A stretch of 64,000 bases of DNA from Desulforhopalus vacuolatus (GTDB lineage Bacteria > Desulfobacterota > Desulfobulbia > Desulfobulbales > Desulfocapsaceae), in the NCBI RefSeq assembly GCF_016918505.1, contig NZ_JAFFPZ010000001.1, forward strand, positions 62,001 through 126,000. Direction: 5' to 3'. Each line of letters begins with the position of its first letter. Position 1 is the stretch's first letter. Below, in pieces: positions 19,649 through 31,328 of this stretch. Under the pieces are notes generated by a model. That model made no database searches. It had not been told where the DNA came from and saw only the letters and a list, made by a program, of their open reading frames with translations. The translations under genes were made by a program, and so were the position numbers.

Positions 19649-21565
19649 TCATTCGTCCGTGTCAATCTTCAAGATCTTCGAGCCTGGGAACAATGTGTCC
19701 CCTTTCTTCGCAGAAATAGTGGTAACAATCCCCTGCATTCCCGCGAGAACAGGTGTCTGCATCTTCATCGCCTCCATTATGGCAACCCGGTCACCCTGAA
19801 GTACCTCCTGGCCTTCTTTCACCGCAATCTCTACGATTTTGCCTTTGAAGGGTGAACGAACGTCACCGGCTTTGGCAAGGTCGAGGATCTCTTCCCTGGT
19901 TAACTCCTGAATCTCACTCACACCACCAGCCCGTTTTTCCGCCTGGTAACTGAAAATAGTCTGATGGTGATCAACAACCATATAGACGTTGACTTCGCCG
20001 GTCTCACTCACTGGTGACGGCCCAATTTCGACAAGATGTTTTTTGCCGTGACAGTCGTTGTAATTCAAGTGCTCGCCGGTCTTGAACCCACCATCTTTAA
20101 AGAAAATTGACGGCGGCAGGACATAAACTTCGCCGTACTCTTCGGAAAATTTAAAGAAATCCACTGCGTCATTCGGCTGTTGCAGAAAGAGTACAAGCTG
20201 GTGGTTCGTCGGCTCATAGCCAAGATGCTCGGCAAGAGCAAAACGTTCGTGGGCGAGGTCCATATCCGGAACCTCTCTCTCGCCGCCCTCCTCTTCCAAT
20301 ACTTCACGCCAGTTCCCCCCCAGCACCTTCTCATAGATCCAGTCCTCCGGTTTGAAGAAGGGAAAAGGTCCATACTTGCCGAGAAGAAGATTGCGCAGAT
20401 CTCCGCTTGGATTGCCGTAGCGCTCGCCGTCGAGGATATTGGAGACCGCCGTCGTCCACAAAATCTGTGAACCCGGGGTCACCGACCAGTAGTTACCCAG
20501 TTCCTTCTGTACCCGTGGCAGTTCTTCCTGCAGAATCTCCGGCATCTTGTTAAGGAAACCACCCTTCACCGCCTGCTCAAGACTCGAACCCATTGCCCCA
20601 CCAGGCAGTTTATGGGTCTGCACCGTCGGTTGAAACCCTTTTATCTGTGACTCAAAGGGGGCATAATATTGACGCTCAGACTGAAGGATCTGTGAGGTTT
20701 CATTCACTGCATCTTCATCCAGCCCCTCCGGCTCAAAACCATAATCCCGCAGAGTCTGCACTACGGTAAGAATCGGCGGAGGCCCGTAGAAACCGGTAAA
20801 AGAGGCATCGCCCGCATCAACGATACCCGCACCGTTGCGCACCGCAGCCACAATCCGTCCGATGTCATTGCCGTCGGTATTATGACCGTGATAATGGATT
20901 GGCACATCGGGGTAGTGCTGTTTCAACCCGTCCACCAGTTGACCTATGCGTTTTGGAGTACCGAGTCCGCCGTGATTCTTAATGCAAAGAGTCACATCCT
21001 GCCCCGTCACCTCAAAAATTTCCCCGGCCTTTTTAATATAAAAATCGTTGGTATGTTCCGGCCCGGTGGAGAAGCAGAGACATGGCTCGTTGAGTTTACC
21101 GGCCCTGCCAACTTCTTCGAAGACCGCCATCATATTAGGAACATAATTGAGAAAGTCGAAGGTGCGCCACACATCAACGTAAGGTGCAAATTCCCGCACC
21201 GTAAAGCGAATCACATTCTGCGGATAGGGTCGATAGCCGAACAGATTTGTGCCACGACAGAGTGTCTGAAACATGGTGCTCGGCATTTTTTCCCGCATCA
21301 ACTCCAGTTTCGTAAAGGGGTCAACCTGTTTGCGCAGGATATCTACATGAACTGAAGCACCGCCGGTGATCTCCAGTGAAAAATAACCAGCCTTCTCTCT
21401 GCTCGGCGCGGCAAGCAGATCGGTATGCAGCAGAATACGATTCTTAAAATCAGACTGTGACAGATCCCTTGCCGTATTCGTTATGTAATACCTGCCCTCT
21501 TTTGTCACTTCCCGCAGGGTCTTTGCAATCTCACCCACCGGAGTTCCCTGAACAATTCGTCTCAT
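19649..21565 (-). CDS. pycB: Pyruvate carboxylase subunit B (carboxyltransferase plus biotin carrier)
   Basis: The 638-residue subunit transfers carboxyl from carboxybiotin to pyruvate, giving oxaloacetate. The N-terminal DRE-TIM carboxyltransferase barrel shows the metal-binding HYHGHNTDGND motif near residue 228. The PYC_OADA conserved domain follows, and a biotinyl domain at the C-terminus carries the biotinylated Lys601 in MEAMKMQT. The same architecture occurs in the alpha subunit of sodium-pumping oxaloacetate decarboxylase. The adjacent biotin carboxylase gene and lack of beta/gamma membrane subunits favour pyruvate carboxylase. It lies 14 bp after the biotin carboxylase gene, a two-gene operon. 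Confidence 0.9.
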   Translation of the reverse strand: MRRIVQGTPVGEIAKTLREVTKEGRYYITNTARDLSQSDFKNRILLHTDLLAAPSREKAGYFSLEITGGASVHVDILRKQVDPFTKLELMREKMPSTMFQTLCRGTNLFGYRPYPQNVIRFTVREFAPYVDVWRTFDFLNYVPNMMAVFEEVGRAGKLNEPCLCFSTGPEHTNDFYIKKAGEIFEVTGQDVTLCIKNHGGLGTPKRIGQLVDGLKQHYPDVPIHYHGHNTDGNDIGRIVAAVRNGAGIVDAGDASFTGFYGPPPILTVVQTLRDYGFEPEGLDEDAVNETSQILQSERQYYAPFESQIKGFQPTVQTHKLPGGAMGSSLEQAVKGGFLNKMPEILQEELPRVQKELGNYWSVTPGSQILWTTAVSNILDGERYGNPSGDLRNLLLGKYGPFPFFKPEDWIYEKVLGGNWREVLEEEGGEREVPDMDLAHERFALAEHLGYEPTNHQLVLFLQQPNDAVDFFKFSEEYGEVYVLPPSIFFKDGGFKTGEHLNYNDCHGKKHLVEIGPSPVSETGEVNVYMVVDHHQTIFSYQAEKRAGGVSEIQELTREEILDLAKAGDVRSPFKGKIVEIAVKEGQEVLQGDRVAIMEAMKMQTPVLAGMQGIVTTISAKKGDTLFPGSKILKIDTDE

Positions 21566-21579
21566 AGTATCTTCTCCGT

Positions 21580-23022
21580 TTATTTGGCGAATGGATTCTC
21601 TTTTGAATGATGAATTTCAGCGATGAATCGGGCCAGTTTGCCCCCCTCACTCGCCTCTTCATCGTAGTGAAATATAAAGGGATGGGTCTCTATGTAGGAG
21701 GTATCGAAATGACCGCTGATAAAATCCTTCTCTACAACGATGTTTTTGTAGAAGGGTATGGTGGTCTTCGGTCCACGAATAGCAAAGTTGTTAAGACAGC
21801 GTGCCAGCCGCCCCACCGTCTCCTCCCAGGTGTAGCCGTGAACGGTAAGTTTTACCAGCAGCGAATCATACTCTTCCGGTACGGTATACCCCTGATAGGC
21901 CATCCCGTCGAGACGCACCCCGAAACCACCGGTGGAACGATAAACCGTCACCTTCTTGCCCCCCTCAGGCATGAAGTCATTTTTTGGATCTTCAGCATTG
22001 ATGCGAACCTCAATAGCGTAGCCACGTATCTGTACATCCTCCTGCTCAAAGGGCAGCGAATGCCCGAGGGCTATATTGATCTGATTACGCACAATGTCAA
22101 TGCCGGTTATCATCTCTGTAACGGTATGTTCTACCTGAATCCTTGTGTTAATCTCAAGAAAGTAAAAATTGTCATCCTGATCGATCAGAAATTCCACTGT
22201 CCCCGCATTGAGATAATTGGCTGCTTGTGCTGCCTTCACCGCTGTATCACAGATTGTATCAAGCAGTTTTTTGTTTTGTATATGTGACGGTGCCATCTCA
22301 ATCAGTTTCTGGTTGCGTCGCTGAATCGAGCAGTCGCGAGTACCAAGATGAATGGTCTTACCAAAATTATCGGCAAGGATCTGTACCTCCACATGACGGG
22401 GATTGAGGACCAGTTTCTCCAGATAAACAGAGTCGTCATTAAACGCGGCCAGCGCCTCAGAACGGGCCATGGGCAGCTGTGCCTGCATCTCCTCATCACT
22501 GTCGATTCTGCGAATTCCCCGCCCGCCCCCGCCAGACGTCGCTTTGAGCATGACGGGATAGCCGTGTTCCGCTGCAAAACCAAGTGCCTCATCAATCCCT
22601 TTGCGTCCCTGAGAAAGATTTTTTGTCCCCGGAACCATGGGAATACCGGCCTCAGCCATAATATGTCGGGCAACGACCTTGTTTCCGAGATCAGCAACGG
22701 TCTTTGAATGCGGCCCGATAAAGATGATCCCTTCTTCTTCACAAACCTTCGCAAAAAGAGGGTTTTCAGCCAAAAAGCCATAACCAGGATGGATGGCGAC
22801 AGCCTTCGCTTTTTTGGCAGCAGTCACCATTTTTTGAATATTAAGGTAATCACAACGTGGCCCGTCACCAATCCAGATGGCATCGTCTGCAGTAAGGATA
22901 TGACGCGACATTTCATCAGGGGTTTCATAGACAGCAACGGCCTCAAACCCGAGTTCCTGCACTGCCCGGATAACCCGCAGAGCAATTTCCCCGCGGTTGG
23001 CTATAAGGATTCGTGTTTTCAA
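21580..23022 (-). CDS. pycA: Biotin carboxylase subunit of pyruvate carboxylase (pycA type)
   Basis: The 480-residue ATP-grasp enzyme carboxylates biotin with bicarbonate and ATP. The start is chosen at TTG 23020-23022, preceded by AAGGAGG five bases upstream, giving (M)KTRILIANRGEIALRVIRA, the canonical N-terminus; an ATG at 23079 would add 19 unrelated residues. Visible motifs are the glycine-rich ATP loop KATSGGGGRGIRR, EKLVLNPRHVEVQ, FLEINTRIQVEHTVTE and the tail GHFDTSYIETHP. It is followed 14 bp later by pycB. Supply of oxaloacetate for the TCA cycle or gluconeogenesis is the expected role. Confidence 0.92.
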   Translation of the reverse strand: MKTRILIANRGEIALRVIRAVQELGFEAVAVYETPDEMSRHILTADDAIWIGDGPRCDYLNIQKMVTAAKKAKAVAIHPGYGFLAENPLFAKVCEEEGIIFIGPHSKTVADLGNKVVARHIMAEAGIPMVPGTKNLSQGRKGIDEALGFAAEHGYPVMLKATSGGGGRGIRRIDSDEEMQAQLPMARSEALAAFNDDSVYLEKLVLNPRHVEVQILADNFGKTIHLGTRDCSIQRRNQKLIEMAPSHIQNKKLLDTICDTAVKAAQAANYLNAGTVEFLIDQDDNFYFLEINTRIQVEHTVTEMITGIDIVRNQINIALGHSLPFEQEDVQIRGYAIEVRINAEDPKNDFMPEGGKKVTVYRSTGGFGVRLDGMAYQGYTVPEEYDSLLVKLTVHGYTWEETVGRLARCLNNFAIRGPKTTIPFYKNIVVEKDFISGHFDTSYIETHPFIFHYDEEASEGGKLARFIAEIHHSKENPFAK

Positions 23023-23351
23023 GGTTCCTCCTTCAGGATTCGTGTTATTAATGGAAAACGAGCCGCAACAGAACGTCACGACCGTTGGGTAAAGGTATTA
23101 CCAATTTTAGAGCGAAAAAATACTTATTATTAAAATAAATATTAATTATTACAGCTTTTCTTTAACTTTACGCAAGGACTTTTTCCACTGCCTCGACGAA
23201 AGGAATCCTTCGGGCAGGATATTTGTCCTCCCCTTGTTCATTGACGAAAGGACGATTTTCCGGTAATAATGAGAAGTTTTATCCTCAAAGCATAACTTCC
23301 AACCATCCCACCACCCGGACATCATCGGATGTCCACTGCGAGGATTTGTCT
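23023..23351. other. Divergent promoter region pycA / carA
   Basis: In this 329-bp AT-rich region the only structure I notice is a perfect 7-bp inverted repeat with 4-base loop, GGACATCATCGGATGTCC, at 23317-23334, just before the carA ribosome-binding region. A role in carA control is possible but unsupported. Confidence 0.4.
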
Positions 23352-24470
23352 ATGAAAGCACTCATTGCCCTTGAAGATGGCACAATCTTTGAGGGAACCT
23401 CTTTCACCGGAGCCGGGGAAGCCCTCGGTGAAATCGTCTTCAACACCTCCCTCTCCGGCTACCAGGAGGTACTCACTGATCCCTCCTACACCGGTCAGCT
23501 GGTCACCATGACCTATCCACTGATCGGCAACTACGGTATCAACGATGAAGACATGGAGTCAGCGGGAATACACCTGAAAGCTTTTCTTGTAAAAGAATAC
23601 TGCCCCTTCCCCTCTAATTATCGTTCAACCAAAACTCTCGCTGTATTCCTTCAGGAGTTCGGCGTGCTTGGTGTTGAGGGTTTTGATACCCGAGCCCTCG
23701 TACACCATATTCGTACAGCCGGTGCGATGAAAGCGGCGATCTCCACCGAAGATCTTAATCCCGCCTCACTCATTAAAAAAGCCAGTGGCTGGAGTGGAAT
23801 TGTCGGCCGGAATCTGGTGGCAGAAGTAACGTGCAGTGAGCCATACGGCTGGGCAGATAATCAGCCTGTGCCAGGAACGAATTTTTCCTCTGCAAAGGCT
23901 GTCGGCAGTGAAAAGTTCAAAGTGGTCGTTTTTGACTTCGGTGTCAAATACAATCAGTTGCGCATTCTCTCCGAACTGGGTTGTGCGGTACAGATTGTCC
24001 CCGCCACAACCTCTGCAGAGACGGTACTGGCGATGAACCCCGACGGAATCTTCCTCTCCAACGGTCCCGGCGACCCTGAGGGCATTCCCGGTGTGGTGGA
24101 AACAGTGCGGGCACTGCTCGGGCAAAAACCGATCTTTGGCATCTGCCTCGGACATCAGATTCTCGGCCTCGCGTATGGCGGGTCTGCCTATAAGTTAAAA
24201 TTTGGCCATCGCGGTGGCAATCAGCCGGTGAAGGACCTGACCACCGGCCACATTGAAATAACCGCCCAGAATCACGGCTTCTGCATTGATGAGAAGACCC
24301 TGCCTGCAGAGGTAAAAATCACCCACATTAACCTTAATGACAACAGCCTTGAGGGGATGCAGCACACTCTGTATCCGGCCTTCTCGGTGCAGTATCACCC
24401 CGAGTACGCCCCGGGCCCCCACGATGCAAAATATCTCTTTGATCGCTTTCTCGATATGATGCAGGGCTGA
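23352..24470 (+). CDS. carA: Carbamoyl-phosphate synthase small subunit
   Basis: This is the glutaminase subunit that feeds ammonia to CarB for arginine and pyrimidine synthesis. ATG 23352 gives [18 protein letters not shown], the standard N-terminus (372 aa); the open frame continues upstream to 23223 but is not conserved in kind. The class I amidotransferase triad is Cys265 ([13 protein letters not shown]), His349 and Glu351 ([12 protein letters not shown]). [16 protein letters not shown] is the family signature near the N-terminus. carB follows after 53 bp with a clear translation start, so the two form an operon. Confidence 0.95.
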   Translation: MKALIALEDGTIFEGTSFTGAGEALGEIVFNTSLSGYQEVLTDPSYTGQLVTMTYPLIGNYGINDEDMESAGIHLKAFLVKEYCPFPSNYRSTKTLAVFLQEFGVLGVEGFDTRALVHHIRTAGAMKAAISTEDLNPASLIKKASGWSGIVGRNLVAEVTCSEPYGWADNQPVPGTNFSSAKAVGSEKFKVVVFDFGVKYNQLRILSELGCAVQIVPATTSAETVLAMNPDGIFLSNGPGDPEGIPGVVETVRALLGQKPIFGICLGHQILGLAYGGSAYKLKFGHRGGNQPVKDLTTGHIEITAQNHGFCIDEKTLPAEVKITHINLNDNSLEGMQHTLYPAFSVQYHPEYAPGPHDAKYLFDRFLDMMQG

Positions 24471-24523
24471 GAAAAAAATTTCCCCACCGTTTCACAAAAC
24501 TCTTTCAACAAGAGCGGATAACC

Positions 24524-27500
24524 ATGCCAAAACGTACAGATATAAAAAAAATTCTCATCATCGGCTCCGGCCCCATCATTATCAGTCAGGCCTGCGAGTT
24601 TGACTACTCTGGTGTCCAGGCAGTCAAGGCGCTGAAAGAAGAGGGTTATGAGGTCATTCTCATCAACTCAAATCCCGCCACCATTATGACGGACCCCGAG
24701 TTGGCCGACGCCACCTACATTGAGCCGATCACTCCGGAATTTCTCATTAAAATTATTGAGAAAGAACGTCCCGACGCCATTCTTCCCACCCTCGGAGGAC
24801 AAACTGCACTGAACATTGCCATTCAGGTAGCGAAAACCGGCGTGCTGGAGAAATACAACGTAGAAATGCTCGCCGCCAACATCGACGTTATCAACAAGGC
24901 TGAGGGGCGGGAAGAGTTTCGCGACGCGATGACCAAAATTGGCCTCAAGGTGCCACAGTCCTACATCGTGAGAGACCTTGACGCCGCCATGGAAGCAGGT
25001 GAAAAAATCGGCTTTCCGATCATCGTGCGCCCAAGTTTCACCCTCGGAGGCACCGGCGGCGGCGTCGCCTACAACCGCCGGGAACTGCAAGAACTCTGCA
25101 CCTCCGGACTTGACCTTTCCATGACCACCGAAATCATGGTGGAGAAATCGTTGCTCGGCTGGAAAGAGTATGAGCTTGAAGTAATGCGCGACAAGGCAGA
25201 CAACGTCGTAATTATCTGCTCCATCGAGAACATGGACGCCATGGGTGTGCACACCGGGGACTCTATTACCGTGGCACCGCAACAGACACTCTCCGATGTT
25301 GAATACCAGAACATGCGCGATGCCGCCATCGCCATCATCCGCGAGATTGGTGTGGAGACCGGAGGTTCCAACGTGCAGTTCGCTGTCAATCCGAAAGACG
25401 GCGAATTGATGATTATTGAGATGAACCCCCGCGTCTCCCGCAGCTCGGCGCTGGCCTCCAAGGCTACCGGTTTCCCCATCGCCCGAATTGCAGCCAAACT
25501 CGCCGTCGGCTATACCCTCGACGAGTTGAAGAACGACATTACCCGCGAGACGTTCGCCGCCTTTGAGCCCTCTATCGATTACTGTGTGGTGAAAATTCCC
25601 CGCTGGACCTTCGAGAAATTTCCCGAGGCGGAAGATCACCTCACCACTGCCATGAAATCGGTGGGTGAGACCATGTCCATCGGCCGCACCTTCAAAGAGG
25701 CTTTTCAAAAGGCGATGCGTTCCCTCGAAACCGGCCGCTTCGGCTTCGGTGGCGACGGCAAAATGCCCCTTGACAACCTTCCTGAAGAGGATCTGCTTGA
25801 CCGCCTGCGCATTCCGAATTCAAAACGTCTTGCTCATATTTATGAAGGGCTTAAACGTGGCATGACAGTGGAAAAAATTTCCGAACTCACCCTTATCGAT
25901 CCATGGTTTATCCATAATCTCAAGCAAATTGTACATATTGAGGGAGAGATTCGTGAAAAAGGCTTTCAGGAGCTGGACACTGATTTCCTGCGCTACTGCA
26001 AGAAACACGGCTTTTCCGATGTACAGATTGCCTTCCTCACCGGCGTTGACGAGGAAGACATCCGCCAGCTCCGCCTGAAAAAAAAGGTTACACCGGTGTT
26101 CAAACTGGTGGACACCTGCGCCGCCGAATTTGAATCCTATACCCCGTACTATTATTCTACCTATGAGCAGGAAAACGAGGCAAAAGTAACCACCGCCCGC
26201 AAGATAATCATTCTCGGCGGTGGCCCTAACCGCATCGGCCAGGGTATCGAATTTGACTATTGTTGCGTGCATGCGGCAATGGCCCTCAAGGAGTTGGGAG
26301 TGGAGTCGATCATGGTCAATTCCAACCCGGAAACCGTCTCCACCGACTACGACACCAGCGACAAACTCTTCTTCGAGCCGCTCACCCGCGAGGATGTGCT
26401 GTCAATCATCGATCAGGAGAAACCAGATGGAGTCATTGTCCAGTTCGGCGGCCAGACACCTCTCAATCTTGCCGTCCCTCTTGAAGAAGTGGGTGTGAAG
26501 ATTATCGGTACCCAGCCTGACGCCATCGACCGTGCTGAAAACCGCGAACGATTCAAGAAGCTGCTGCAGAAGCTGAATCTGCGTCAGCCCGCCAATGACA
26601 TCGCCTATACCGTAGAAGAGGCACTGGTCGCCGCCCGCACAATCGGCTACCCGGTGGTAGTACGTCCCTCTTATGTCCTCGGCGGCCGCGACATGCGTAT
26701 CGTCTACTCCGACGAAGGTGTCAAAGACTTCATGAAGGCAGTGAGCAATGGCGCCAGCCGCATGGAACACCCGGTACTCATTGACCAGTTTCTTAAGGAT
26801 GCCACCGAAATTGATGTGGACGCCCTTTGCGACGGCAGCAATACGGTGATCGGCGGCATTATGGAACACGTTGAAGAAGCCGGAATTCATTCCGGGGATT
26901 CTTCCTGCGTCCTGCCGCCGCACACCCTGACCGCCACCATAATCGAATCCATCAAGGATGCGAGCCGGGCAATGGCCGAAGAACTTGGTGTAATCGGACT
27001 GATGAACGTGCAGTATGCGGTAAAGGACAATCAGCTCTATATCCTTGAAGTCAATCCACGCGCCTCCCGCAGCGTCCCTTTCACCAGCAAGGCTACCGGT
27101 GTACCCCTTGCCAAACTGGCCACCCGGCTGATGCTCGGCGAAACGCTGGCGGATATCGGTTTTACGACAGAAGTAGAAGTGAAACACTGGGCGGTAAAAG
27201 AGGTGGTCTTTCCCTTCGACCGTTTTGAAAATGTTGATACCCTGCTTGGTCCGGAGATGAAATCTACCGGAGAAGTAATGGGGATTGATGACAACCTCGG
27301 CCTGGCCATCGCCAAGGCCAGCCTGGCTACCGGCGTAAAGATTCCGCGAAGCGGCAACGTCTTCATTTCCGTACGTGATAATGACAAGAAACAGATTGTC
27401 GCCGTTGCGGAGAAGCTGGAGCTGCTCGGTTTCACTCTCTTTGCCAGCAGTGGCACCATGAAATATCTCAAGCGTGCCGGGGTAAAATGTGAACTGGTGA

Positions 27501-27754
27501 AAAAAATATCCGAAGGAAGACCACATATTCTTGACAAGATCCGCGACAACGAAATTTGCTGGATCGTCAACACCTCGCTCGGCAAGCGCACTACCGAGGA
27601 CAGCTACCTCATCCGCCGGGCCGCACTGGACTACCATATTCCCTATACCACCACCGCGAGTGGGGCAGGCGCAATGGTAAAAGCCATTCAGGAACTGTCG
27701 AAAAAAGAGCTCGAGGTACAGCCGGTGCAATATTATAACAGACTGCTCAGTTGA
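24524..27754 (+). CDS. carB: Carbamoyl-phosphate synthase large subunit
   Basis: At 1,076 residues this is full length. Two homologous ATP-grasp halves each begin with the [18 protein letters not shown] / [18 protein letters not shown] signature (about residues 13 and 565). They are followed by ATP loops ([13 protein letters not shown] and [12 protein letters not shown]) and metal-binding [18 protein letters not shown] / [18 protein letters not shown]. The C-terminal MGS-like allosteric domain is present ([10 protein letters not shown]..., VNTSLGKRT). CarB makes carbamoyl phosphate from bicarbonate, ammonia and two ATP. It is co-transcribed with carA. Confidence 0.97.
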   Translation: MPKRTDIKKILIIGSGPIIISQACEFDYSGVQAVKALKEEGYEVILINSNPATIMTDPELADATYIEPITPEFLIKIIEKERPDAILPTLGGQTALNIAIQVAKTGVLEKYNVEMLAANIDVINKAEGREEFRDAMTKIGLKVPQSYIVRDLDAAMEAGEKIGFPIIVRPSFTLGGTGGGVAYNRRELQELCTSGLDLSMTTEIMVEKSLLGWKEYELEVMRDKADNVVIICSIENMDAMGVHTGDSITVAPQQTLSDVEYQNMRDAAIAIIREIGVETGGSNVQFAVNPKDGELMIIEMNPRVSRSSALASKATGFPIARIAAKLAVGYTLDELKNDITRETFAAFEPSIDYCVVKIPRWTFEKFPEAEDHLTTAMKSVGETMSIGRTFKEAFQKAMRSLETGRFGFGGDGKMPLDNLPEEDLLDRLRIPNSKRLAHIYEGLKRGMTVEKISELTLIDPWFIHNLKQIVHIEGEIREKGFQELDTDFLRYCKKHGFSDVQIAFLTGVDEEDIRQLRLKKKVTPVFKLVDTCAAEFESYTPYYYSTYEQENEAKVTTARKIIILGGGPNRIGQGIEFDYCCVHAAMALKELGVESIMVNSNPETVSTDYDTSDKLFFEPLTREDVLSIIDQEKPDGVIVQFGGQTPLNLAVPLEEVGVKIIGTQPDAIDRAENRERFKKLLQKLNLRQPANDIAYTVEEALVAARTIGYPVVVRPSYVLGGRDMRIVYSDEGVKDFMKAVSNGASRMEHPVLIDQFLKDATEIDVDALCDGSNTVIGGIMEHVEEAGIHSGDSSCVLPPHTLTATIIESIKDASRAMAEELGVIGLMNVQYAVKDNQLYILEVNPRASRSVPFTSKATGVPLAKLATRLMLGETLADIGFTTEVEVKHWAVKEVVFPFDRFENVDTLLGPEMKSTGEVMGIDDNLGLAIAKASLATGVKIPRSGNVFISVRDNDKKQIVAVAEKLELLGFTLFASSGTMKYLKRAGVKCELVKKISEGRPHILDKIRDNEICWIVNTSLGKRTTEDSYLIRRAALDYHIPYTTTASGAGAMVKAIQELSKKELEVQPVQYYNRLLS

Positions 27755-27917
27755 TTTTCCCTCAACAATTCTGTTTTTAGCTCGACAATTCTGTTTTTAG
27801 CTTTACATTTACAGGTTTTAAGTGGGAGTTTCCCGCGCCACGGATACCGTGGCGCTCACCTTGTAAAACCATAACAGCACGGCAATTCAGCCCTCTGCCC
27901 ATCAATGGAGAGTCCGT

Positions 27918-29882
27918 TTGAATACCTTTTACAAAAATCTGAGCATGTGGCTGGTTATCGGTCTCACCTTTATTTTGCTCTTCAATCTCTTTAACAAACC
28001 ACAGACAGCCACCAACTCTATTCCCTACAGCGAGTTCGTCAGCGATGTGGAACACAAGAGCATCAGTTCCGTAACCATTAACGGTGATGTCATTACCGGC
28101 GAGCTGAACAGCGGACAGAAGTTTCGCACCATTTACCCGCTCAACGACGGCAAGCTTATGGAGATAATCCGCAACTCAGGTGCCTCCATTGAAGTGAAGG
28201 AGCTGGATAAAGATAACTGGATGATGACCCTTTTCGTCTCCTGGTTCCCAATGCTGCTGCTGATCGGGGTGTGGGTTTTCTTCATGCGCCAGATGCAGGG
28301 CGGTGGCAAGGGCGGAGCCCTTTCTTTTGGGAAGAATCGTGCCAAGCTCACCGAGCAGTCCGAAAACAAGGTGACCTTTGCCGACGTGGCCGGGATTGAC
28401 GAGGCCAAGGAGGAACTTGAGGAAGTTGTCGATTTCCTCAAAGATCCCGGAAAATTCACCATCCTCGGTGGCCGTATTCCTACCGGTGTGCTCCTTACCG
28501 GCCCTCCAGGTACCGGGAAAACTCTGCTTGCCAAGGCCATTGCCGGCGAGGCGGATGTTCCTTTCTTCTCTATCTCTGGTTCCGACTTTGTTGAGATGTT
28601 TGTCGGTGTCGGAGCCTCCCGGGTACGTGACATGTTTGCACAGGGCAAGAAAAACGCGCCCTGCATCATTTTTATTGATGAAATTGATGCGGTAGGACGT
28701 CAACGTGGTGCTGGACTTGGAGGTGGTCATGACGAGCGCGAGCAGACCCTCAACCAGCTTCTTGTAGAGATGGACGGTTTTGAAACCAACGACGGTGTTA
28801 TCATTATCGCCGCCACCAACCGTCCCGACGTCCTTGACCCGGCCCTGCTTCGCCCCGGCCGCTTTGACCGCCAGGTGATAGTCTCGGTCCCCGATGTCGG
28901 CGGCCGTCGGAAAATTCTTCAAATATATGCACACAAAACCAAGATAGACCCGCAGGTCAACCTTGACCTCATCGCTCGCGGAACTCCCGGTTTTTCCGGA
29001 GCCGATCTGGAAAATCTCGTCAACGAGGCTGCACTGATGGCAGCCCGCACCGGGGTCGGTCAGATCAATCAGGAATTACTGGAAAAAGCCAAAGACAAAA
29101 TCATGATGGGTGCTGAGCGACGCTCCATGATCATCAAGGACAGTGAAAAAAGGATCACCGCCTTCCATGAAGCGGGCCATGCTCTTATCGCCTGGATGCT
29201 GCCCGAGGCGGACCCCGTACATAAGGTTACCATTATTCCCCGCGGTCGGGCCCTCGGCTTGACCATGCAGTTGCCGGAGGATGATAAATATACACACAGC
29301 CTCACCTACCTGCAGGATGAACTCTGTATTCTCTACGGCGGACGCATCGCCGAAAAGATTATCTTCAACGAGATCACCACCGGTGCCGGGAACGATATTG
29401 AACGCGCCACCGGCCTGGCCCGCAAGATGGTCTGCGAATGGGGCATGAGCGAAGAACTTGGGCCACTGACCTACGGCAAAAAGGAAGAGCAGATTTTTCT
29501 CGGTCGGGACATCAACCAGTCACGAGATTTCTCCGAAGATACTGCACGGCAGATTGATGCCGCTGTCCGTCGCATTATTAACGACGCAGTTGCCACCACT
29601 GAAAAAATTCTTACTGAAAACAGGGATATTCTGGAGAAGATGGCTGAGGAACTGATAGATAAAGAAACCATCATGCTTGAGGATATGGAGAACATCATTG
29701 AAGGACTCCGTCCCGATAAATACACTGAGGACATCAAAGAACGCCGCCGGAAAGAAGAGGAGATGAGAACTCAACCCATTCAGCCGGAAGAGAAAAAAGA
29801 AGAAACGGTTTTCACCGCCACTGAAGAACCGGAAGAAAAACCGACAGAAGCATCCGACGACAAAGAAAAACCGGAGGAGTAA
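27918..29882 (+). CDS. ftsH: ATP-dependent zinc metalloprotease FtsH
   Basis: The 654-residue membrane AAA+ protease degrades unfolded and regulatory membrane or cytosolic proteins. It starts at TTG 27918 behind GGAGAG. Two membrane helices (about residues 8-26 and 105-123) flank a periplasmic loop. The AAA module has Walker A GPPGTGKT (194-201), Walker B IIFIDEID and the second region of homology RPGRFDRQV. The zinc site is HEAGH (417-421) with a downstream Asp in the protease domain. The tail after about residue 605 is highly charged (Glu/Lys/Pro), a common variable end. A 20-bp direct repeat (ACAATTCTGTTTTTAGCT at 27765 and 27785) sits in the carB-ftsH gap. Confidence 0.96.
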   Translation: MNTFYKNLSMWLVIGLTFILLFNLFNKPQTATNSIPYSEFVSDVEHKSISSVTINGDVITGELNSGQKFRTIYPLNDGKLMEIIRNSGASIEVKELDKDNWMMTLFVSWFPMLLLIGVWVFFMRQMQGGGKGGALSFGKNRAKLTEQSENKVTFADVAGIDEAKEELEEVVDFLKDPGKFTILGGRIPTGVLLTGPPGTGKTLLAKAIAGEADVPFFSISGSDFVEMFVGVGASRVRDMFAQGKKNAPCIIFIDEIDAVGRQRGAGLGGGHDEREQTLNQLLVEMDGFETNDGVIIIAATNRPDVLDPALLRPGRFDRQVIVSVPDVGGRRKILQIYAHKTKIDPQVNLDLIARGTPGFSGADLENLVNEAALMAARTGVGQINQELLEKAKDKIMMGAERRSMIIKDSEKRITAFHEAGHALIAWMLPEADPVHKVTIIPRGRALGLTMQLPEDDKYTHSLTYLQDELCILYGGRIAEKIIFNEITTGAGNDIERATGLARKMVCEWGMSEELGPLTYGKKEEQIFLGRDINQSRDFSEDTARQIDAAVRRIINDAVATTEKILTENRDILEKMAEELIDKETIMLEDMENIIEGLRPDKYTEDIKERRRKEEEMRTQPIQPEEKKEETVFTATEEPEEKPTEASDDKEKPEE

Positions 29883-29913
29883 CAGCAACGCTTCTCTGAA
29901 AATTTCTTAAAGA

Positions 29914-29957
29914 ACAGAAAGAGGGCAATGACATCAGTCATTGCCCTCTTTCTGTCT
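29914..29957 (+). terminator. Intrinsic terminator after ftsH
   Basis: A long perfect stem, ACAGAAAGAGGGCAATGAC with loop ATC(A), pairs with GTCATTGCCCTCTTTCTGT, 31 bases past the ftsH stop. The stem includes a short pyrimidine run in place of a clean T-tract. It lies only 43 bp before the folP start, so folP needs its own promoter or read-through. Confidence 0.75.
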
Positions 29958-29999
29958 CCAGCGCACAGCTCAAAGAATAACTGGCAAAAGACGATAAAC

Positions 30000-30812
30000 A
30001 TGACAAAAACACGTACAAAAATAATGGCTGTACTCAACGTCACCCCGGACTCTTTTTCCGACGGTGGCAGATTCAATACTGTTGACACGTCCCTCGCCAG
30101 GGCAGCATCTCTGATCGCCGACGGGGCAGATATCCTCGACATTGGCGGGGAATCCACCCGTCCCTTTGCAACCTCCGTGGGACTCGAAGAGGAATTGCGC
30201 CGGGTAATTCCTGTCATTGAGGCTATCCACAGCGAGCACCCTGCAATTCCCATCTCCATTGACACCATGAAGGCAGAGGTGGCACGACAGGCCCTCGCCG
30301 CCGGAGCCACCATTCTCAACGACATTTCCGCCTGCCGTGCCGATGAAGCAATGGTCAACGTTGCGGTAAAAAGCAACGCTCCGCTGATTATCATGCACAT
30401 GCAGGGCACTCCGCAAAATATGCAGGTCAACCCGCAATACAACAACGTGGTGGAGGAAGTGTTAAACTTTTTCCGCAAACGCCTTGCCAGCCTTGCCAAC
30501 GCAGGTGTGAGCCGGGAAAAGATCATTCTCGATCCGGGCATCGGCTTCGGCAAACGACTGGAGCATAACCTCAGTCTGATCCATCATCTCAATCGTTTCG
30601 CCGAGCTGCACCAGCCGATACTTCTCGCCCACAGCCGCAAAAGCTTCCTTGGTGACGTCACCGGTATCAAGGAAGAATCGCAGCGGGACTTTGCGACAGC
30701 CACCGTTGCCGCCCTCGCCTGCGCTTCGTGGGTGGATATGGTGCGGGTACACAATGTTGCCCTCACTCGCGAAGCACTGCTGATAGCAGAAGCCATTGCT
30801 TCAGCTGGATAA
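30000..30812 (+). CDS. folP: Dihydropteroate synthase
   Basis: This 270-residue TIM-barrel enzyme condenses hydroxymethyl-dihydropterin diphosphate with p-aminobenzoate in folate synthesis. I choose ATG 30000 (MTKTRTKIMAVLNVTPDSFSDGG); an earlier ATG at 29928 would start inside the ftsH terminator hairpin. Family signatures are MAVLNVTPDSFSDGG (pterin and phosphate loop), DIGGESTRP, DISACRAD, IIMHMQGTPQNMQ, ILDPGIGFGKRLEHN and LAHSRKSFLG. ftsH-folP is a widespread gene order. Normal length; nothing unusual. Confidence 0.95.
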   Translation: MTKTRTKIMAVLNVTPDSFSDGGRFNTVDTSLARAASLIADGADILDIGGESTRPFATSVGLEEELRRVIPVIEAIHSEHPAIPISIDTMKAEVARQALAAGATILNDISACRADEAMVNVAVKSNAPLIIMHMQGTPQNMQVNPQYNNVVEEVLNFFRKRLASLANAGVSREKIILDPGIGFGKRLEHNLSLIHHLNRFAELHQPILLAHSRKSFLGDVTGIKEESQRDFATATVAALACASWVDMVRVHNVALTREALLIAEAIASAG

Positions 30813-31012
30813 GAGGGAGAAAAAAAAAGGGAGACGGGAGAAAGGGAAAAGCAAAAGACGGAACAGCGAAAAACTTTTTGCCAACGAATAAAAGCTCTAA
30901 ACATTCGAATAAAGGCAAAAAAATTAAAAAAATATTTTAAAATTAAACAGATAATTGCTGTTGTTCTATCTTTACTCTTTGCGTTCTCTGGTTAACACAA
31001 AATGTAAATGGT

Positions 31013-31259
31013 ATAATACCATTTCCATTTTGTATTGATTCATCACCATTGATAGAAAATCGGCACGGCAGTGGTTTCCCACAATGTTGTTGTAGAGACA
31101 AGGCATGCCTTGTCTACACTGTGACGGGAAACGTAACGATAACAGTGGAATTACACAACCATTGGTGGGCTAAACTGGTAGTAATTCCCGGAATTATTAA
31201 GAGCAGGTACAACCGCGATTGGGCCCCCCAAATGAGGCATAACTTAATAGGAATGGTAT
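31013..31259. repeat. Family A-type repeat with different interior (~247 bp)
   Basis: The element is bounded by ATAATACCATTTCCATTTTG on the left and ACTTAATAGGAATGGTATA on the right, that is, one end of each type found in the other family A copies. The interior differs and contains the palindrome TAGAGACAAGGCATGCCTTG (31093 onwards), a variant of which recurs at 35275-35297. It fills much of the 515-bp gap between folP and ccdA. The rest of the gap, from 30813, is purine-rich with no gene. Confidence 0.6.
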
Positions 31260-31328
31260 AACTTGATATCGGAGTCTGGCGTTTACCTCCAAGGTTTGAA
31301 GACCTCCCGCCTGCCCCAGGGACATTTC

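Noticed and set aside
23317-23334. GGACATC...GATGTCC palindrome before carA as an attenuator or riboswitch
   Set aside because: Seven-bp stem without T-tract or leader peptide; too little to call a regulatory RNA.
26402-27730. 442-codon minus-strand ORF opposite carB
   Set aside because: Shadow frame of carB caused by GC-rich third positions; no homology or start signal.
27765-27802. Two 18-bp direct repeats ACAATTCTGTTTTTAGCT before ftsH, considered as an operator
   Set aside because: No dyad symmetry and no known regulator site; simple slippage duplication is enough.
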